47,261 nt of DNA from Candidatus Atribacteria bacterium (GTDB taxonomy: Bacteria; Atribacterota; JS1; SB-45; 34-128). Where the stretch lies: the NCBI GenBank assembly GCA_003451675.1, contig DMCY01000022.1:1-47261 (forward strand), given 5' to 3'. A model generated the notes under the pieces. The model was not told where the DNA came from. It saw only the letters and a program-made list of their open reading frames with translations, and did not search any database. Both the position numbers and the translations under genes were made by a program. Below, piece after piece: positions 25,818 to 34,735 of the stretch. Positions within the stretch are counted from its first letter, which is position 1. Each line of letters begins with the position of its first letter.

Positions 25818-27254
25818 ATGAAAGAGATATTAAAAAATATTTTAGATTGGTTAGAACCAAAGGTAAACTATGCTGATTTAAGATTTGTTCAAACCGAAGA
25901 GGAGAACATCGAAGTAGAAAATGGTATTTTATCTTCCTATAATGTCTCAACTAATAGAGGAGTAGGGATACGAGTATTAGCAGATGGTGCCTGGGGGTTT
26001 GCTGCCTCTAATAATTTAGACAAAGTATCTTTACAGAAAACAGCTGCTAAAGCTTTGGATATTGTCCGAGCCTCTGCCCTTACTAAAAAAGAAGATGTCA
26101 AACTTGCTCACGAAGATAAACATATCGATACTTACATTACTCCAATAACTAAAAATCCCTTCCAGGTTAGTCCTGCAGAAAAGATAGACCTTTTAGTAAG
26201 AGCTACTAAGATTATGTTAAAAGATAAAGTAAAGAAAAGCGAAGGTTCATTTATTTTTTATAAGACCAATAAAATATTTGTATCTACCGAAGGTTCTGAA
26301 CTCGAACAGACTATATTTGAATCAGGTGGTGGAATTACTGCCTACGCTATCGGTGAAGGAGATTTTCAAAAACGTTCCTATCCTTCCAGTTTTGGAGGGG
26401 ATTATTCTACCCGAGGATATGAATTTATCGAAGAGATGAATCTATTAGAAAATGCCGAAAGAATAACTGAAGAGGCTAATCAGTTATTGCTTGCCCCTCC
26501 TGCTCCGGAAGGGGTAACAGATATTGTATTAGGAGGATCTCAACTTGCGCTTCAGGTCCATGAATCCTGCGGGCATCCGGTAGAATTAGACAGGGTATTG
26601 GGGAAAGAAATTAGCTATGCCGGAGGAAGTTTTTTAACTCTGGATAAATTAAATAATTTTACCTACGGAAGCCCGGAGGTAACTATTGTAGCTGATGCAA
26701 CTGTTCCGGGGGGATTAGGAACTTTCGGTTATGATGATGAAGGGGTCCCTGCCTCCAAAAGTTTTCTGGTAAATAAAGGAAAATTCGTAGGTTATTTAAT
26801 GTCCAGAGAGGATGCTTTTAAATTGGGATTGAAGAGCAATGGTGCTGCCCGAGCAGAAAATTGGAACAGGATACCTCTGGTTAGGATGACTAATATCAAT
26901 TTGTTGCCGGGAAATTTGGAGCTGGATGAGCTTATAGGAGATATAAAGGAAGGTCTATATTTAGATTATAATAAGAGTTGGAGTATAGATGATAAGAGGA
27001 TAAACTTCCAATTTGGTACGGAGATTGCCCGGGAAATAAAAAATGGTAAGTTAGGAAAAATTTATAAAAACGCAGTCTATCAAGGTATAACTCCGGAATT
27101 TTGGAAATCTTGTGATGGTATAACCAATAAAAAATATTGGAATGTATGGGGGGTACCGAATTGTGGCAAAGGACAGCCAGGGCAAGCAATGCATGTCGCG
27201 CATGGTACATCCCCTGCAAGATTTAGAAAAGTAAAGGTAGGTGCTTCCAAATGA
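25818..27254 (+). CDS. tldD: TldD metalloprotease subunit
   Basis: A 478-residue subunit of the cytoplasmic TldD/TldE protease, known to trim microcin and other modified peptides. It carries the zinc motif HExxxH at His248, Glu249 and His253 (HESCGHPVE). The N-terminal part NRGVGIRVLADGAWGFA is typical of the family. AAGGAG at 25801-25806 is 11 bases before ATG 25818; a two-codon ATG-AGA-TGA overlaps it from 25813. The ORF overlaps tldE by 4 bp (ATGA). No RiPP precursor or modification enzyme is seen nearby, so the substrate is open. Confidence 0.94.
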   Translation: MKEILKNILDWLEPKVNYADLRFVQTEEENIEVENGILSSYNVSTNRGVGIRVLADGAWGFAASNNLDKVSLQKTAAKALDIVRASALTKKEDVKLAHEDKHIDTYITPITKNPFQVSPAEKIDLLVRATKIMLKDKVKKSEGSFIFYKTNKIFVSTEGSELEQTIFESGGGITAYAIGEGDFQKRSYPSSFGGDYSTRGYEFIEEMNLLENAERITEEANQLLLAPPAPEGVTDIVLGGSQLALQVHESCGHPVELDRVLGKEISYAGGSFLTLDKLNNFTYGSPEVTIVADATVPGGLGTFGYDDEGVPASKSFLVNKGKFVGYLMSREDAFKLGLKSNGAARAENWNRIPLVRMTNINLLPGNLELDELIGDIKEGLYLDYNKSWSIDDKRINFQFGTEIAREIKNGKLGKIYKNAVYQGITPEFWKSCDGITNKKYWNVWGVPNCGKGQPGQAMHVAHGTSPARFRKVKVGASK

Positions 27255-28591
27255 TAGATATAAATTCTGGGAAAGAACTTGTTAATAAGGTCAAAAAAAT
27301 TCTTAAAAATTACAATTTTGAAATAATTGCCTCAAGGGACAAAAGTGAGCTTACCAGATTTGCAGAGTCTTACATTCACCAAAATGTAGCGGAAGCCGAT
27401 CTAAATTTAACCGTAAAGATAATAAATGAAAATAGAATCGGTGCAGTACAGATGAACAGTATTGATGAGACTACTATATCAAAAAATATAGAAAAGGCAA
27501 TTGAAGTAACCAAGATTACCCCTAAATTAGATTACCATTATCGTTTGCTGACACCTCAATCATACAAAATAAAAAGCAGATATTCTAAAGATACTGCTAA
27601 CTTTACTCCTTTTAATCGAGCCCAATTGGTAAAACAACTAATAAAAGAAGTAAACCAAAGAGGGTATGAGGTGGCGGGAGCTTTTAAAACAGAAGAATCT
27701 ACCCTCCTGGTGGCTAATTCAGAAGGAGTTTTTGCCTTTGACCAGAGGACTAAGGTAGATTTTAATTGTGTTATCACCCGAGATAATTCTACTGCCCATA
27801 CCTCGTTTATAGACAGCGATATTAATAATTTTAATATAAAAAAAGTAACCGATGAATTATTAGAGACTGCTTTAAAAAATGTAGAACAGATAGAAATTGA
27901 TCCGGGGGTCTATACGGTTATCCTTTCTCCGGAAGCAGTTTCAGAAATATTAAACTATGCCGGCTATACCGCTTTTAATGGCAAAACGATTATGGAGGGC
28001 AAGAGTTTTATCTGTCACAATCAAGGTAAAAAGATTTTCCCGGAGACTATAACTGTTTCCGATGATCCTTTTGATAAACTTACTATGCCACTACCTTTTG
28101 ATCTGGTGGGATATCCTCGGGAAAAGATAGACCTCATTAAAGACGGGGTAATAAAAGACGGAGTTTATGACCATCTTACCGCTCTAAAATATAATAGAAA
28201 ATGTACCGGGAATACTTTATCACCGGAACACGCTTCCTTTGGAGCTCTCCCTTTTAATCTGGTAATGAGAGAAGGAGATAGCACTATTGATGAAATAATC
28301 TCTGGCACCAAAAAAGGTATCTATATTTCCCGATTTCACTATGTCAATATACTCAATCCAATGAGTGTTCAATTAACCGGAATGACTAGAGACGGGACTT
28401 TCTTAATAGAAGATGGGAAGCTAGGAAGGGCAATCAAGAATATGAGATTCAATACCAGTGTAGTAGATATGTTAAAGGCAGTAGATATGATATCCAAAGA
28501 AAGACAGACAAAGGAAGGATTTGTCGGCCCAACAGTTGCCCCCTATCTCAGAACCAATAATTTCACTTTTTCCAGCAAAACAAGTTTTTAG
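27251..28591 (+). CDS. tldE: TldE/PmbA protease subunit
   Basis: The 446-residue partner of TldD, lacking the HExxxH motif as usual. Family features include GNTLSPEHASFGALPFNLVM and GIYISRFHYVN near the C-terminus. It starts at the ATGA overlap with tldD, and its stop is followed within ten bases by a REP pair. Confidence 0.92.
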   Translation: MIDINSGKELVNKVKKILKNYNFEIIASRDKSELTRFAESYIHQNVAEADLNLTVKIINENRIGAVQMNSIDETTISKNIEKAIEVTKITPKLDYHYRLLTPQSYKIKSRYSKDTANFTPFNRAQLVKQLIKEVNQRGYEVAGAFKTEESTLLVANSEGVFAFDQRTKVDFNCVITRDNSTAHTSFIDSDINNFNIKKVTDELLETALKNVEQIEIDPGVYTVILSPEAVSEILNYAGYTAFNGKTIMEGKSFICHNQGKKIFPETITVSDDPFDKLTMPLPFDLVGYPREKIDLIKDGVIKDGVYDHLTALKYNRKCTGNTLSPEHASFGALPFNLVMREGDSTIDEIISGTKKGIYISRFHYVNILNPMSVQLTGMTRDGTFLIEDGKLGRAIKNMRFNTSVVDMLKAVDMISKERQTKEGFVGPTVAPYLRTNNFTFSSKTSF

Positions 28592-28601
28592 AAAAATCAG
28601 G

Positions 28602-28679
28602 AACAGGGGACGGTTCTCTGTGTTAACTTAGTTTAAAATATAAAATCATTATTAACACAGAGAACCGTCCCCTGTGTTA
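28602..28679. repeat. REPIN: inverted REP pair G/H
   Basis: Two GGTTCTCT-type REPs face each other: 28602-28626 (plus) and 28654-28678 (minus), about 27 bp apart. The second copy has flanks AACACAG and CTGTGTT, so it is a near-complete hairpin itself. The pair lies between convergent tldE and the tetR-type gene, whose stop codon overlaps its edge. It probably also works as a bidirectional terminator. Confidence 0.88.
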
Positions 28680-29261
28680 TTTTACTGAGGCAATAAAAAT
28701 ATCTCTAATTGCCAGAAGATTTTCTTTTTGAGGTTTTCTTCCCCGAGATACGTTTTCAAAAATAGCTCTTCCTAAGGCAGCAACCAAGGAATATAAAAAT
28801 AGATCTCCGCTTACTCTTTTACCTGAACATAAAATAACTTCCCCGAACAGGTCACCTGCTTTCTCCTGCTTTCTCCTTAATTTTTCGAAGAGTTCATTTA
28901 TCTTTTTCTTGCTATCTTCCTTTTGCATAAAATCATAGCCAATTCTTTGCATAATAATAAAAATTTTAGAATTTTCTTCTAAAAGATTTATATAAAAATC
29001 TACTATTATCTTAACTCGCTGTTTAATATTATTTGTTGTAGAAATTATTTCGTTAATCTTTTCAAAAATCTTTTTTACATTTACTTCCAGTAGCTGTGAA
29101 GCTAAATCTATTTTGGAAGGGAAATAATAATAGATAGTCGGTTTTTTAACTCCTGAAAGCTGAGCGATATCATCCATGGTGGCCTCATAAAAACTTTTTT
29201 TAAAGAAGACCTCGCGGGCCGCCTCTAAAATAATTTCCTTTTTATCAATATTTTCGTCCAT
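28677..29261 (-). CDS. TetR-family repressor of the MMPL operon
   Basis: A TetR regulator of 194 residues from ATG 29261. The N-terminal helix-turn-helix is MDDIAQLSGVKKPTIYYYFP, and the C-terminal ligand domain has little similarity to named members. The frame is open back to 29351, but that part overlaps the porin gene, and ATG 29261 (MDENIDKKEII) overlaps the porin stop as TAATG, which fits translational coupling. As the last gene of the MMPL-LolA-porin unit, it likely binds the operator at 34450-34461. Confidence 0.9.
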   Translation of the reverse strand: MDENIDKKEIILEAAREVFFKKSFYEATMDDIAQLSGVKKPTIYYYFPSKIDLASQLLEVNVKKIFEKINEIISTTNNIKQRVKIIVDFYINLLEENSKIFIIMQRIGYDFMQKEDSKKKINELFEKLRRKQEKAGDLFGEVILCSGKRVSGDLFLYSLVAALGRAIFENVSRGRKPQKENLLAIRDIFIASVK

Positions 29262-30499
29262 TAAAAAGACCACTCTCCCATCAGGTATAGACCTTCCGCG
29301 CTTCCCATCCGTCCCAGCTTTGAATTTTGGTTGCCTGAAACAGAAACACAAGAAAGGGTAATCGAAAAATCATCAGTGAAATCATAACTGGTGCCAATAG
29401 AATTTACCATACTTCCATCGCGAAGACTGATTATACCTAAATAGTTAGGAGTAAATTTGCTGTCTTCTAATTCCTTTCTGGCATTTAAAGAAATATAAGG
29501 AGAACATTGGTCTCCTTCTTCAAAGGCAAATCCCCAGATGAAGCCCACATTTAAATAAAGGTCAAAAGAGGTAGTATAGTCTGCACCGATTACTGCTTTT
29601 AAATAAGGGTCTTTTAATATATCTTCACCCTGCACTTGCCAGGGTTGGGGAATTATATAAGCCAAATCACCTCTTAAAGTAGCTCCTTCAATACCGGGAA
29701 AATCTCCCTGGAATTCAAGACCAAAAACATCTTTTTTAGGATACCCCAAGCCAAGATTTAAAGTCATTCCGGAAATATCAGGAACGGGCTGCACGGTTTC
29801 AGGATAAGCATTAAAATAATATCCGTTATAGTAACTAATTGCCGCATCAAAAGAGGTAAAGCTTCTTCCTAATTTTATTCCCCAAACGGGATTTTCCGGA
29901 GTGTTATGAGTTACATTAATAGAGGTTATTTCTATTCCTTGAGTTTGGAATTGGGGGGCAAACATAAAAAGATACATCTGCTCTTCATATTTTTCCGGCA
30001 TATAGGAAGGGACAAAAGAAGGTAGAATTATGGTTTGCAAATAGGTGATATCATTAAAATAATAAGTTGCATCAGCAGCTAATACTCCATTTTTCTGGCT
30101 CATGGATGTAAAAGACATTCCAGGTGGCAAGGGATTAAAATTATCCAAGGGGCTAAACATATCCGCTGATCCCCAGCTTATAATTAATCTGCCTGCTCTT
30201 AAATCTAAATTAGGAATAAGATCATAAGTGCCAATATAAATTTCTTTAGGTATGATCATAAAAGGACTGGGAGCAGAACTATCGCTATATTTAATTATTA
30301 AGTCTCCTTCTACAAAAACTTCGTCAGTAAAATCATGAATATAGTTAAGGTCTAAATTTAGAGTATTGCTTAGATTTTGTTCAGTAAAATTATATTGTCC
30401 GGAATAAGTTAAATTTCCTGAAAAATCTCCGGCATAAGCAGAAGCCGAAGATAATAAAATTATAACAATTATTAAAATACCACTTTTTTTAAAATTCAT
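29261..30499 (-). CDS. Outer-membrane beta-barrel protein (DUF1302-like)
   Basis: A 412-residue protein with a signal peptide (residues 1-23, ending SASAYA). Many alternating strands with aromatic girdles follow, and it ends in Phe (GEWSF), the usual outer-membrane C-terminal signal. The segment LRAGRLIISWGSADMFSPLD matches the RxGRxxxxWG...D pattern of DUF1302-like proteins, which occur with MMPL exporters in Proteobacteria. It argues for an outer membrane in this organism. It is separated from the LolA-like gene by 340 bp of repeats but shares its strand. Confidence 0.78.
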   Translation of the reverse strand: MNFKKSGILIIVIILLSSASAYAGDFSGNLTYSGQYNFTEQNLSNTLNLDLNYIHDFTDEVFVEGDLIIKYSDSSAPSPFMIIPKEIYIGTYDLIPNLDLRAGRLIISWGSADMFSPLDNFNPLPPGMSFTSMSQKNGVLAADATYYFNDITYLQTIILPSFVPSYMPEKYEEQMYLFMFAPQFQTQGIEITSINVTHNTPENPVWGIKLGRSFTSFDAAISYYNGYYFNAYPETVQPVPDISGMTLNLGLGYPKKDVFGLEFQGDFPGIEGATLRGDLAYIIPQPWQVQGEDILKDPYLKAVIGADYTTSFDLYLNVGFIWGFAFEEGDQCSPYISLNARKELEDSKFTPNYLGIISLRDGSMVNSIGTSYDFTDDFSITLSCVSVSGNQNSKLGRMGSAEGLYLMGEWSF

Positions 30500-30524
30500 A
30501 TTATTTTTCCTCCATTTTTTTAAC

Positions 30525-30550
30525 TGTATCGCGTATCGCGTATTGCGTCA
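30525..30550. repeat. GTATCGC direct-repeat tract
   Basis: Tandem variants of CGTATCGCGTATTGCG, the reverse form of the ATACGC-type repeat at 8104, 34630 and 35766. Confidence 0.5.
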
Positions 30551-30576
30551 AGATTCAGCACAATTTCCACAAAACT

Positions 30577-30679
30577 GTCATTGCGAGCTCCGATTTATCG
30601 GAGCGTGGCAATCCCATGATTGATGAGATTGCTTCCCCTGCTTTCGCTGGGGCAGGCTTATTTCACTCCTCGCAATGAC
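30577..30679. repeat. 103-bp MITE-like repeat with GTCATTGCGAG ends
   Basis: Perfect 11-bp terminal inverted repeats, GTCATTGCGAG (30577-30587) and CTCGCAATGAC (30669-30679), enclose a sub-hairpin CTCCGAT/ATCGGAG and a GGGGCAGG-rich part. There is no coding content. The end sequence resembles dispersed repeats known from many bacterial genomes. Confidence 0.7.
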
Positions 30680-30700
30680 AAAAATATATTTTCTTATATA

Positions 30701-30770
30701 AGGGGCGGATTTATCCGCCCCGAGTTGTTTGGGTATTTTCCCTAGCGGGTTCGATGAATCGAACCCCTAC
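30701..30770. repeat. Composite two-hairpin repeat, copy 1
   Basis: First hairpin GGGGCGGAT/ATCCGCCCC (30702-30721), then about 25 bp, then GGGTTCGAT/ATCGAACCC (30747-30766) and the end CCCCTAC. The same two hairpins with similar spacing occur at 34522 and, inverted, at 38159. Confidence 0.75.
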
Positions 30771-30839
30771 CTCTGACCTTGGATAATATCTCTTATCTTC
30801 TCCTTACTAAATACTATTCACTATTCACTAACGACAAAT

Positions 30840-31619
30840 TTAAAGTGTTGGTTTCTTCAAAGTCCTGATACTAAAGAAACTGGATGATAATTCTATATCA
30901 TATTCTGTTTCTTTCATTACAATCTTAGTTTTTTGATTCTCCTCTATATCAATAAATACTATCTCCATCGGGGTAATTTTCCCTTTATCATCAATCTTTA
31001 TCTTAGCAATTTCTAAAGTTTTAATAAGATTTTCGCTCATATCGTAAAATTCTACTTTTTTAGCATAAAATTTTTCTTTATCTATATGAAGGATAATTTT
31101 CTCGTAAGACAGATCTTCTCCACTTGGTATAACTTCTACTACATATTCGCTCTCGGTCTCTTCTAATAACTTCTTTTCATAATCCTTATCTTTATAGTCC
31201 ATACTCATATCTTCGTAAGAAAGGCCTGTTCCCATAAATTCGTCACCCTTTGAAGATCCGGCAATTCTCCTGGGTTTTTTATAAGCAGGCATATATAAGT
31301 ATATTTTTTCGCCATCATTTAAATTTAAGAGGGTTACCCCTTTTACCGATTTAGGAGAGAGGAATCTCATAAGCGTATTAGTTTGGTCATCTTCAACTTT
31401 TTGAGAGAACATTATCATCTCTCTTATTTCCTCTTTCCCTTCCTCATCTATTAAAATCATTTCAGAAATAGTCTTTTGTGTGGTAAATTCTGGGGCGACT
31501 TCGTCCATTTTATCCATAATTTCATCTACGGTAAGTGTTTCTGCTCCTACATACGCTATTCCGCTAAGAAAAAGTAAACAGACAGTTATAGTAGTAATAA
31601 AATATTTTCTCATTTTCAT
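30840..31619 (-). CDS. LolA-like outer-membrane lipoprotein-sorting protein
   Basis: A 259-residue exported protein; the signal peptide ends near YVGAET (residue 26). The segments RFLSPKSVKGVTLLNLND, YLYMPAYKKPRRIAGSS and EFMGTGLSYEDMS are typical of the periplasmic LolA-like family that accompanies MMPL exporters. It probably carries a hydrophobic molecule across the periplasm. Its ATG overlaps the MMPL stop as TAATG, so the two are co-translated. Confidence 0.88.
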   Translation of the reverse strand: MKMRKYFITTITVCLLFLSGIAYVGAETLTVDEIMDKMDEVAPEFTTQKTISEMILIDEEGKEEIREMIMFSQKVEDDQTNTLMRFLSPKSVKGVTLLNLNDGEKIYLYMPAYKKPRRIAGSSKGDEFMGTGLSYEDMSMDYKDKDYEKKLLEETESEYVVEVIPSGEDLSYEKIILHIDKEKFYAKKVEFYDMSENLIKTLEIAKIKIDDKGKITPMEIVFIDIEENQKTKIVMKETEYDIELSSSFFSIRTLKKPTL

Positions 31620-34399
31620 TATTTTAACTCCTTTTTTATTTTAAAATCAATTTTATCTAACAATATGGGAAGAAGTAGCAAAGTATAAATTACACTTACA
31701 ATCATTACACTTCCAATTAATTGGCCGAAAGAAGCCATCATCTTGATGCTGGATAGGCTAAGTGTAAAAGTCCCGGCGGCAACAGATATAGAATTAAAGA
31801 TTATCGCTCTCCCGGTTCCGGTTAAGGTTACTTTTAGGGCATTTTTCTTATTCCTTCTTTTCAATTCGTTTTTATATCGGGATATGTAGTGAATGGTATA
31901 ATCTACCCCTGCACCTATGGAAATACTCGCTACCATCATAGTGGCTACATTTAAACTCATATGGAATACACCCATTGCACCGATAGAAGTAATTATAGTA
32001 AGAACAAGAGGAATTATGGCATATAGTCCTACCTTAAGAGATTTAAATTGAATTGCCAGCATTGCAAATATCATAAGGAAAGCCAGGATTATGCTTCTTA
32101 TTTGTCCTCTAAATAAAGCTTTATTTACCAGGTCAGTTATTACCGGAGTTCCACTAAGACGGAAAGATACTTCGATATCCCCTTCATCATCAGGAACGTA
32201 AACTACACTGTCAGCCAAATACCATAAAATACTTTTTTCTTCATCGTTTAGTTTTTTACCTAAAAGTTCTTCTGTTTTTAACTGAGCAACCATTATCTTT
32301 TCTTTTTCTTGAGCCAAGCTTAAAGAATCTTCCAATACTTCTTCCAAATAAAGGGCATCATCTTCGGATAGATTAGCTTTATTCATCAATTCATCTATAA
32401 AGAAATCTACTGATTGGTCATTTTGGACATAAGAAGCAAACAAAGGATAAATATCCTCTTTGGTTATCCCCAAATCTTTGATTTCCAGAGAAGAAAAGGA
32501 TAAAATTTCATTAATGAATTCCTGGTCATCACTTTCAAATTCAGAATTAGATTTAGCAGCCAGAAGGACAAGTTCTTTCTTTAGGTTGTCTATATCTTTT
32601 ATCTTTATACCTTTTGCCTGAAGAGAAGTAATTACTTCATCAGCCAGATAAGGATAATAGTTTTGTCGTTCTTCCTCTTTTAATTGCGAAAGGTCTACCT
32701 GTTTTACTCTTTTAGGAATAGTATCTATATATTCCCCAATCTTTGTAATAGATGAATCTAAAGCATCAGATCTCATTTCCGCGGTTTTAATAGATACTAA
32801 TGTATCCTTATCTTTATCTCCGACCATAGAGGTAACATATTCATTATCCTGGGTAAGAAACCAGAGATTATCAATTTTTTGTTCGTTTGCCGGTATTATC
32901 TTTTTATTTTCCATAGCATCATTAAGATCGATTAGAAAGTCACTGATTGAAGAAGGTTCTCTTAAGGAAGGAAGTTGTGTTGAGTAATCTTCTATTTTTT
33001 TAATCTGTCTTAAAACATAAGGATTTTTTACATTATTTGCTTTAGTGTAAACATAGAGTGTATCTATCCCGCCAAATTTATCTTTAAAATAATTTAAAGT
33101 TTTTATTATTTCACTATTTTCGCCCATCATTGATTCCATGGAAGAATCAGGTGAAATTTGAGTAGCAAAACCGATTGCCCCAATTAATATAATTACTATA
33201 AAAGTAATTACAACCTTCTTTTTTTCTGAAACTAAATAAAATATTTTGTTTAATAACTGGCTTACTAAATCTTTAGAATCAGAAGAGAATTTTTCGTGAA
33301 TTTTAGGAGGAGGGAAAAGTTTAAAAAACGAACCGAGGAAAAAAGTTGCCAGAACGAAAGCAAAAAATATTCCCATAGTGGAAAAAATAGCAAATTCAGT
33401 AACCGGTCTTACTATTGCAGCAGAGAGGGATAAAAAACCGGCCATAGTGGTGAGAGCACTCATGAGTATAGGTGTAAAAGCATCTTTAATAGTCATTCGA
33501 ACTGCCTTGAGTGGTTCAAAATTATGTCTTTCCTCATAATATCGGCTTACAAAATGTATTCCATAAGCAGTAGCCAGCGCGATCATTAGTATTGGTACAG
33601 CAGAAGCAACCATAGTAACATTTCGGCCGGTAGAGGCTACTAATCCCAAAGTCCAAACCGAAGCAAAAGAAGCGACAATAAGAGGCAATAAAACTCCCCG
33701 AATGCTTCGAAAACAAAAATAAAGGATAAAAAGCATCAGAATTAGAGCCATAATGCTCAATCTCATCGTATCTTGGGAGCTTTCTCCTATATCTGCACTC
33801 ATTAAGGGCATGCCGGTATAGTATACTTTTATAGTATCTCCTTTTTGAGAATCTACTATTTTTTCTAAATTATCTTTAAGTTCTTTTCCATTTACTCCTT
33901 TTTTAAATTCTATCATTAATAAAGTTACATTTCCGTCTTTAGATATAAACTTACCTTTTACCATACTATTTTCTAAAAGAGATTTTTTAAGTTCTTTTGC
34001 TTCTTTATCATTTTTTGGAAAGACTTCTACCAGATCTTTTATTTCCAAACCCTCTTCGGTGCTTATTATTTCCGGCATATTTAAAAAAGAGGTAACAGAT
34101 TTTATATAGGGGGCTTTATCTAATTCATCTACAATATTTTTAATACATTGTAAATTTTTTACTTGAAAAAGATCTTTATATTCTAAAGTTATTACCCCCG
34201 TCTCTGATTGTGAGCCACCAAATTTATCAACTATTTCACTATAAAATTTTATTTCGGGATCATCTTCAGACATGTATTTAGTAACATCATCATCTATCTT
34301 AAGGTTTTTTGTTTGCATGCCAGCTAAAATGGTTAACACAATGGTTGCTATAAGTATGGGCCAGGCAAATTTAGTAATAAAACGAGAAAGTTTATTCAT
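31619..34399 (-). CDS. MMPL/RND-family exporter
   Basis: A 926-residue inner-membrane protein with two RND halves. Each half has one helix, a large periplasmic domain and five helices. The conserved motif appears as YGIHFVSRYYEERH in the first half and as GVDYTIHYISRYKNE in the second; the usual Asp is missing in the first. No membrane-fusion protein is encoded, as is usual for MMPL/HpnN-type lipid transporters. With LolA-like and barrel proteins it suggests movement of a lipid or hydrophobe to the outer membrane. GAGGAGA lies 13 bases before the ATG. Confidence 0.92.
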   Translation of the reverse strand: MNKLSRFITKFAWPILIATIVLTILAGMQTKNLKIDDDVTKYMSEDDPEIKFYSEIVDKFGGSQSETGVITLEYKDLFQVKNLQCIKNIVDELDKAPYIKSVTSFLNMPEIISTEEGLEIKDLVEVFPKNDKEAKELKKSLLENSMVKGKFISKDGNVTLLMIEFKKGVNGKELKDNLEKIVDSQKGDTIKVYYTGMPLMSADIGESSQDTMRLSIMALILMLFILYFCFRSIRGVLLPLIVASFASVWTLGLVASTGRNVTMVASAVPILMIALATAYGIHFVSRYYEERHNFEPLKAVRMTIKDAFTPILMSALTTMAGFLSLSAAIVRPVTEFAIFSTMGIFFAFVLATFFLGSFFKLFPPPKIHEKFSSDSKDLVSQLLNKIFYLVSEKKKVVITFIVIILIGAIGFATQISPDSSMESMMGENSEIIKTLNYFKDKFGGIDTLYVYTKANNVKNPYVLRQIKKIEDYSTQLPSLREPSSISDFLIDLNDAMENKKIIPANEQKIDNLWFLTQDNEYVTSMVGDKDKDTLVSIKTAEMRSDALDSSITKIGEYIDTIPKRVKQVDLSQLKEEERQNYYPYLADEVITSLQAKGIKIKDIDNLKKELVLLAAKSNSEFESDDQEFINEILSFSSLEIKDLGITKEDIYPLFASYVQNDQSVDFFIDELMNKANLSEDDALYLEEVLEDSLSLAQEKEKIMVAQLKTEELLGKKLNDEEKSILWYLADSVVYVPDDEGDIEVSFRLSGTPVITDLVNKALFRGQIRSIILAFLMIFAMLAIQFKSLKVGLYAIIPLVLTIITSIGAMGVFHMSLNVATMMVASISIGAGVDYTIHYISRYKNELKRRNKKNALKVTLTGTGRAIIFNSISVAAGTFTLSLSSIKMMASFGQLIGSVMIVSVIYTLLLLPILLDKIDFKIKKELK

Positions 34400-34440
34400 T
34401 TTTTTCTTTTATCTCCTCTATATTTTTTTGAATAACTTTC

Positions 34441-34470
34441 ATTATAACTGACTGGTCAGTCGAATGTCAA
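34441..34470 (-). promoter_or_regulatory. Promoter and TetR-type operator of the MMPL operon
   Basis: On the minus strand TTGACA (34465-34470) and TATAAT (34441-34446) are consensus boxes 18 bp apart. The spacer holds GACTG-AC-CAGTC (34450-34461), a TetR-type dyad. A repressor bound there would block RNA polymerase directly. The tetR-type gene at the operon end is the obvious candidate, giving negative autoregulation. Confidence 0.82.
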
Positions 34471-34521
34471 GAAAATTATAATTTAAAATTCAAAATTTTT
34501 TCTTATAATATTTTTTTCTTT

Positions 34522-34592
34522 GTAGGGGCCGGATTTATCCGACCCGTGTTTTTTAAGCAACTTTTCTGGCGGGTTCGATGAGTCGAAACCCT
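34522..34592. repeat. Composite two-hairpin repeat, copy 2
   Basis: GTAGGGGCCGGAT/ATCCGACCC hairpin, 20-bp spacer, then GGGTTCGATGAGTCGAAACC and CCTAC. The GTAG start and CTAC end match the tetranucleotide seen at canonical REPs. Confidence 0.75.
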
Positions 34593-34629
34593 ACTTCTGG
34601 CTCCTGACATCTGAATTCCATTTTTCTCC

Positions 34630-34650
34630 ACGCGATACTCAATACGCAAT
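34630..34650. repeat. ATACGC-type dispersed repeat
   Basis: ACGCGATACTCAATACGCA, the same unit as at 8104-8133. Confidence 0.5.
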
Positions 34651-34735
34651 AATAATTTTTTTATTGTTTTATTTGAACATTTATTGGGAATCTTATATAA
34701 TAAATTTATTAAATAATAAAGAAGGAGGAAGAATT

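Noticed and set aside
12472..28679. CRISPR array from repeated GGGGACGG units
   Set aside because: Spacing is irregular, orientation alternates and no cas genes occur; the units are REP hairpins.
29262..29351. 30 extra N-terminal residues of the TetR regulator
   Set aside because: They overlap the porin gene, and ATG 29261 overlaps its stop as TAATG with a standard TetR start.
34664..34735. Upstream start of the DUF62 protein
   Set aside because: AAGGAGG at 34722 clearly serves ATG 34736, which gives a normal signal peptide.
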